A stretch of DNA of 64,000 bases from Blastocatellia bacterium (GTDB taxonomy: Bacteria > Acidobacteriota > Blastocatellia > UBA7656): contig DATENM010000140.1 of assembly GCA_035275065.1 (NCBI GenBank), positions 1 through 64,000 on the forward strand, in the 5' to 3' direction. Under the pieces are notes generated by a model, which saw only the letters and a list, made by a program, of their open reading frames with translations, did no database searches and was not told the DNA's origin. Shown here in pieces: positions 63,675 through 64,000 of the stretch. How positions within the stretch are numbered: the stretch's first letter is position 1; every line of letters starts with the position of its first letter. Position numbers and translations under genes: made by a program.

Positions 63675-64000
63675 TTAGTGATTTATCTCGCGGGCGACCA
63701 AGCGCGCCGCTTCGGTGATTAGCGCGGTCAGTTCCCTTCGCGTTAAGGTGACGGTGTCGTCGCCGTTTGCCGGGCTGTAAGACCGTGTGGCGCTGCCGAC
63801 GGCGCAGGTTGCCGCGTGACCTTGAATGAAGCCGCACGCCTGACAGTTGCGGAACTCGGCGGGCATATAACCGGCTTTCTCGCGCACGTCGAGCAGCTTT
63901 TCGATGGCCGCAGCGGGCAGCTCATGCGGTTTGCCGATCAGCCGCGCGATCAGATTGATCTTCGCGAAATGCTCCAGCGTTTCCATTTTGCCATAGGCGG
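63675..64000 (-). CDS. Class II aldolase/adducin-family protein, C-terminal part (partial)
   Basis: The frame is open to the right edge, so this is the 3' end of a longer gene; the ATG at 63986 is internal or doubtful. YGKMETLEHFAKINLIARLI then GKPHELPAAAIEKLLDVREK matches the C-terminal helices of fuculose-phosphate-type class II aldolases found in PVM-type BMC loci. A tail with CQACGF, another Cys, and a final helix (LTALITEAARLVAREI) follows; the latter resembles a BMC-encapsulation-like peptide. It would supply lactaldehyde to the compartment; inferred from family and context. Confidence 0.6.
   Translation of the reverse strand, partial: AYGKMETLEHFAKINLIARLIGKPHELPAAAIEKLLDVREKAGYMPAEFRNCQACGFIQGHAATCAVGSATRSYSPANGDDTVTLTRRELTALITEAARLVAREINH

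Overview
The window looks like chromosomal DNA of an Acidobacteriota member, most likely class Blastocatellia, and probably a metagenome-derived contig. The indications are high GC, a diderm lipid A and outer-membrane gene set (bamA, two ompH, lpxA, lpxC, lpxD, lpxI, fabZ), two VWA proteins of the type common in Acidobacteria, a DUF1501/DUF1800 pair, split glycine decarboxylase genes, class A beta-lactamase, sulfatase, BNR/VPS10-type propeller protein and a bacterial microcompartment (BMC). Taxonomy is inferred from protein families only. The first ~1 kb is different: a MOSC-domain gene start and the N-terminal third of a Clp ATPase both look alphaproteobacterial (Bradyrhizobium-like), and the Clp gene turns into an acidobacterial ClpC-like sequence near its first Walker A motif. 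An assembly chimera is the most economical explanation.

Layout. 1-2.8 kb: MOSC fragment and hybrid clp gene. 3.1-7.5 kb (+): bamA and two ompH. 7.6-12.7 kb (-): lpxD-fabZ-lpxA-ornithine cyclodeaminase-like-lpxI-DUF4388, with translational overlaps. 13.0-17.5 kb (+): gcvT-gcvH-gcvPA-gcvPB. 17.6-25.4 kb: DUF2934 protein, two VWA proteins around a beta-lactamase, DUF1501 and DUF1800. 25.6-26.4 kb (-): an AT-richer two-gene PIN-domain cassette. 26.5-29.5 kb: AttH/CrtC-like protein, secreted M15-like protein, a small Arg-rich protein and a HisIE whose cyclohydrolase half lacks its cysteines. 29.7-37.9 kb (+): class A PBP, HEAT protein, methyltransferase with FAD reductase, tandem-PDZ protein and a K+ channel/RCK protein. 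37.9-44.3 kb: two methyltransferases, a hexaheme cytochrome with a Tat amidohydrolase, and a lipoprotein. 44.5-50.6 kb: mutL, a secreted BACON-domain protein, lpxC and an FlK-like thioesterase. 50.7-53.8 kb: selenocysteine tRNA, nitrilase, a 48-residue CxxC protein, Uma2 nuclease, DUF2721 and a receiver protein. 54-61 kb: sulfatase, small secreted protein, propeller protein and exported truncated haemoglobin. 61-64 kb (-): nadE and the edge of a BMC locus (BMC-P, BMC-H, C-terminal part of a class II aldolase).

Intergenic DNA carries many long palindromes. One group is built from tandem 7-8 bp words in inverted arms. A second family of three copies has nested arms around a GTAGGAGCGCAATGTT core. 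Two elements have TAGAGCG-type terminal inverted repeats and resemble MITEs. No rRNA, CRISPR array, phage gene or complete insertion sequence was seen. The strongest leads are the selenocysteine tRNA, the palindrome families, the PIN cassette, the BMC locus and the degenerate HisIE.
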